From Bactrocera neohumeralis (taxonomy: Eukaryota; Arthropoda; Insecta; Diptera; Tephritidae), in assembly GCF_024586455.1 (NCBI RefSeq), contig NW_026089624.1:18381341-18445340 (forward strand): a stretch of DNA of 64,000 bases. Reading direction: 5' to 3'. This document shows, piece after piece, positions 60,490 through 64,000 of the stretch (positions are counted from its first letter, which is position 1; each line of letters opens with the position of its first letter). The translations under genes and the position numbers were made by a program. The notes under the pieces are model-generated. The model saw nothing but the letters and a program-made list of their open reading frames with translations, did no database searches and was not told the origin of the DNA.

Positions 60490-61014
60490 TAAAAAGAACG
60501 AAATCTTTGGGGAATACTTTCTTCAACTGGTGTTTTAAAGGATATTGAATTTTTTAAGAACAGAACCTTCCAGACAAAGATCAAAACGCTTTTCAGCTTG
60601 TGAAATTTCGTTACAAAAAAAAAAGATTTGAAAAATTATTGCTACAAAAACGGATAGTATCTCTATCGGCGATTTATTGGTAAAAAATGTCACTAATTTC
60701 TATCATAAGATGTTTGAGAAGTATTTTAAATTAATATACTATAATATTAAATGATGAAAATGATGAACCAATAGCGAAACTGAACTAATCGAAAAAAAAT
60801 GCTTGGAAATCGTTAAAACACAGACGACAAATTAAAGACTTTTTCAGTTAAAAAAAAATAATTTTAAAATAAGTTTTTTTTCTGTTGTCGTTGATTTAAA
60901 TTATACCGAATGTATTTGGTAATTTGTTTGAAAGGATAGTTTTATTAAAGGTGAAAAATCATTCGATTTTACGAATTAGGTGTAGAAGAAGATCCGTTTG
61001 TATATATGCAAACT
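60490..61014. other. AT-rich stretch, no gene seen
   Basis: No coding frame, repeat family or RNA gene is recognisable here. Confidence 0.4.
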
Positions 61015-61262
61015 AGTCCATCAGTTCTTAAGATATCGATCTGAAATATTGCACAGGTTCCTTATTCTCGAAAAAGTTGCTTATTTGTCGGAACCTCTGT
61101 CGTCGGTCTACTATAGCAAATAGCTGTCATACACACTGAACGATCGGAGTCAAATTTGTCAAACTTTTTTAGATCGGACCAGTAATGTCTATAGGTACTT
61201 GCATCTATGAAAGGTATTATGGCTTCGGTGTAACCGAAATTAACGTTCTTCCTTGTTTTCAT
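61015..61262 (-). repeat. Family B dispersed repeat, 5' half
   Basis: In reverse it carries CTATAGCAAATAGCTGTCAT, ACACTGAACGATCGGAGTCA and GGCTTCGGTGTAACCGAAAT, ending TTCTTCCTTGTTTTCATG. The 3' half of the repeat is absent. Confidence 0.6.
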
Positions 61263-61434
61263 GACAATTTGGTCACCTATGTATTTATAAAACTTTTCAG
61301 ATTATATAAGCAAATAAAAAATTCGACTACAGTATTGTAGCCACTTATAGGTTATTGTCGAAAAAGAAATACGTGAAAAACAAGTCAATTGTTTTTTATA
61401 ATAATGCAATCTGTTGCTAAAGGGTATAGTTGTT

Positions 61435-62480
61435 TTGTTCACCTAACGGTTGTACGTATCACTTAAAACTAAACGGGATAGATATGGGGTTATATATGAA
61501 TAAATGACCAGGATGTCGGGAAAAGTTGAAAACCGGGTGACCGTCTGTCTCTTGTACTTGAGTAAAAATTGAGATTTCTTGATGAAACCTGGTAAGCGGG
61601 TTTCTTTGTACAAAAAAAAAAATACGAGTTCGAATATGGGCGTTATAGGACCACTGCCACGCCCACAAAACCAAAAACCTATAAGTGCCAAAACTAAGCA
61701 CTAAATTAAGATATGAAACTAATTTGGTAGAGGGGATTGTGGCACTTGTGGACAATTTTTTTTTTTAATTCGACGTCCCGCCCTGTAATAAATTTATTGA
61801 ACATATCTCCTAAAGTATTAAAGCTACAACAATCAAATTTGCTTAAGACAAATATTATAAGAACTATTATCGACAGTGTGAAAATGGAATATGAAAATCG
61901 GAAAATCACCCCGCTCATTCCTCATATAACGGTACTATTCAAAACTACTGAAAGCGCAATAAATCAATAATTAAATACGGGTCAATACTTCCCTGAGCTT
62001 CCACATACCTAATATAAAGATTATCGAACTTCCAGGTGACTTTATACTGGATATATCGGCCAATATTTGAGTTATTACCAGGAAAATTACAGAACATGTT
62101 TTACTAAAACATAACATAAACTTCATCTAGCCCCCATATAACTATCATCAGTTTTTTGACTTTGCTCCATATGATTGGTGATTGTATGTAACACACCTTA
62201 ATGAAACCCCTGGAACATTTTTTCGGTATGTGGCATGATAATAGATAAAATCTGATCGATACTACCCCAACTAGTAGTATATCATTTAACGATTCTCGTT
62301 TTTCTAAAAAACCTATTCTGAATATGTCCGTCAGTGTTTGACTTATATAGAGTATTTGTAATATAAAATTGCTTAGATTCCGATCCTCTATTTGACGCCT
62401 TACATGTTAAAGTAACTCCTTGGCTTTAATTCTTGCAGCTTGCAAGAGTATAAATGTTAGCCCTTTCTCACTTGTTTGTT
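61435..62480 (-). repeat. Family A dispersed repeat
   Basis: In reverse orientation it starts TTCACCTAACGGTTGTACGT, then CGGGATAGATATGGGGTTAT, TGACCAGGATGTCGGGAAAA, CGTTATAGGACCACTGCCAC and GCCCACAAAACC. It ends CTTGCAAGAGTATAAATGTT and AGCCCTTTCTCACTTGTTTG (62440-62475). No coding capacity is seen. Confidence 0.6.
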
Positions 62481-63114
62481 TAACTTTTATTCACATAAAT
62501 TCCGACACTAGACCAAACACGCACATGATACACTAAATGATTTCAATCTATAGTTTTTTGTAATATATTTGTATATGTACATATGTATGTATGTACATAC
62601 CTTCATCCTAAATTTATTAGATTTTGAGTATCTATGTAATCATAAAGATAAAATTGCCGTTCCAGTTTATACTCAGCTTTTTCGCATAAACCACGTACAT
62701 CCAGTTTAAAATATTAATATAGAAAAGTTTAATGTAAATACAAACACTCATCTGCATATTATGTTTGAGTAGTGTAAACTTGTGTGTTACTGTTGTTTGC
62801 TACAATTATGCACTACCCTCAGAATTTCTCTCATTAAATGAGGCTACTCTCTTATCAATAATTGAAAAAACTAACCAATCCTATCCAATTTAAAGTATAC
62901 ATACTACATGTACGAGAAATTACATATTATAACTCGAATAAATTATGCTAAAAGGTAAACAATATGGCGATGAGTAGAATTTAATAATAAGTAATTATAT
63001 GGAATATGGGTATATTGAATTCTTTCATTCTCATTAATAAAAAATCATCAATTTTTTGCAGAAACTCTTTCAAAATATAATATAATTCCAATAAATCATA
63101 TCTCTTAAAAAATA

Positions 63115-63765
63115 CTGTAAAAACAAGAAAATAGTTAAATTCGCCGAAGCTATAATATGTTTATATACAAGAACTTGATTTTGATCGGTCCACCCATGCT
63201 TAGGAACACATTGTATGCGCAATTTCCTGAATCTACCTTCTAAAAACATTTTATATAATATAATTATATGTAGTTTTAGTTTTCGATCATATTGCTTATA
63301 GCATAGATTATAGCATTGCTTGTGATAATAATGTATGGCCAATTTCATGAAGGTACCTTTTCAAATACAAAAATGTTTCATTCAAATGATGTATTTTAAT
63401 CGATTTGTTTGTATGGCAACTATTTTCATCGAAAATTGTACCGTTGCCTTGAGCAATGATCGTTGCGAAGTTTCGTGAAGTTATTTCGCCATATGTAAAA
63501 CCTTTCTTACAAGGACGGGAATTTGATCGATTAATTTAAATGACAGCTAAATGCTATAGTCACCCGATATTGGCCGACAAATGAGCAGTTTCTTGGGGAG
63601 AAAAAGACGTGTGTATAATTTCAGATCGGTGTCTCAAAACCTACACTAGGTCGCGTATTTGCAGCCAGATCTTCATGTCCTCATCAAAATCGACTCAGCT
63701 CGTCATGCGTCTCCGACGTTTCCTTCTGCGAGTTGCAAACTGAATATACCGTTTCCAGGGGTTAA
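63115..63765 (+). repeat. Family B dispersed repeat, compound copy
   Basis: Three cores occur in series: TTGATTTTGATCGGTCCACC (63176), TTTTAATCGATTTGTTTGTATGG (63393) and GGGAATTTGATCGATTAATT (63517) with ATGACAGCTAAATGCTATAG. The usual tail follows: AATTTCAGATCGGTGTCTCA, TCGACTCAGCTCGTCATGCG and CTCCGACGTTTCCTTCTGCG. Confidence 0.65.
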
Positions 63766-63864
63766 AGCAATATGGATAGAAATTGAGTTAAAATATTATT
63801 AATTTGAAATGAATATGAACACATACTTATATGAAAACGTTGAATATATATATATATGTACATA

Positions 63865-64000
63865 CTAGTATATCAGGCCACGCGTTGCTGTGTTATGCAT
63901 TTTATACTATTATCTACATATATAATAAACTATTGAATACAGTGAAAATTTTATTTACGAATAAAGGCGAAAATGTTTTTCTCGGTATAAGAATCCAAGG
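63865..64000. repeat. Dispersed repeat C, cut by the window end
   Basis: ATCAGGCCACGCGTTGCTGT is followed by the AAGGCGAAAATGTTTTTCTC and ATAAGAATCCAAGG opening shared with 8243-8280. The repeat continues past the window. Confidence 0.45.

Noticed and set aside
55036..64000. Search for the canonical pan N-terminal exon (Armadillo-binding motif)
   Set aside because: No minus-strand frame with a DELxxFxDEG-like motif was found. The region is filled with RTE, mariner and repeat sequence.
1..64000. CRISPR arrays, bacterial operons, ribosome binding sites
   Set aside because: The sequence is an insect nuclear genome with introns and eukaryotic transposons. No regularly spaced direct repeats were seen.

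Overview
This window is eukaryotic and AT-rich. It comes from a higher fly (Diptera, Schizophora), most likely a tephritid fruit fly. The main evidence is one gene on the minus strand: the TCF/LEF transcription factor pangolin (pan), the nuclear effector of Wnt/Wingless signalling. I matched its HMG box, C-clamp and C-terminal blocks to remembered Drosophila Pan and vertebrate TCF7L2. The tephritid assignment is inferred from the style of the dispersed repeats and the long repeat-filled introns, and is less certain.

Layout, in order of pan transcription (right to left): a 4.1-kb coding exon (50937-55036) that looks like an alternative long N-terminus; the exon for the first half of the HMG box (49828-50023); two alternative exons for the second half, HMG-a (46624-46789) and HMG-b (42070-42232), with identical entry and exit phases; a C-clamp exon (40962-41031); a candidate alternative 3' terminal exon (26679-27261); and the main C-terminal exon (17286-19260). 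All proposed junctions have GT/AG sites and keep the reading frame. The exon carrying the canonical Armadillo/beta-catenin-binding N-terminus was not found and should lie beyond position 64000. With the long N-terminus, HMG-a and the main C-terminus, the predicted protein is about 2,168 aa; with the alternative C-terminus it is about 1,704 aa.

The rest is mostly mobile-element debris. There are six pieces of one RTE-like non-LTR retrotransposon (3345-4500 minus; 6641-8250, 33412-34153, 34921-37734, 55371-57356 and 57821-58452 plus). There are two copies of one Tc1/mariner element (59252-60489 and 4526-5205), three internally deleted mariner elements with terminal inverted repeats (1979-2433, 24847-25409, 29181-30095) and two mariner remnants. 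There is also a MITE (9277-9914), a retroelement RNase H relic (5335-5734), and a decayed member of an uncharacterised invertebrate protein family (43860-44957). Two abundant non-coding repeat families recur; I call them A (ends like AAGTAAGGAAGGGCTAAGTTC) and B (core like TTTGTATGGCAGCTATATGC). Two 100-N assembly gaps are present (43345-43444, 58619-58718).

The most interesting biology is the modular pan architecture: a choice of HMG-box halves, a choice of C-terminus that keeps or breaks the C-clamp, and a long N-terminus that lacks a recognisable beta-catenin-binding motif and ends in a CtBP-type PxDLS motif. The intron upstream of the alternative HMG exons also holds a near-identical 586-bp tandem duplication and a perfect 29-bp hairpin.
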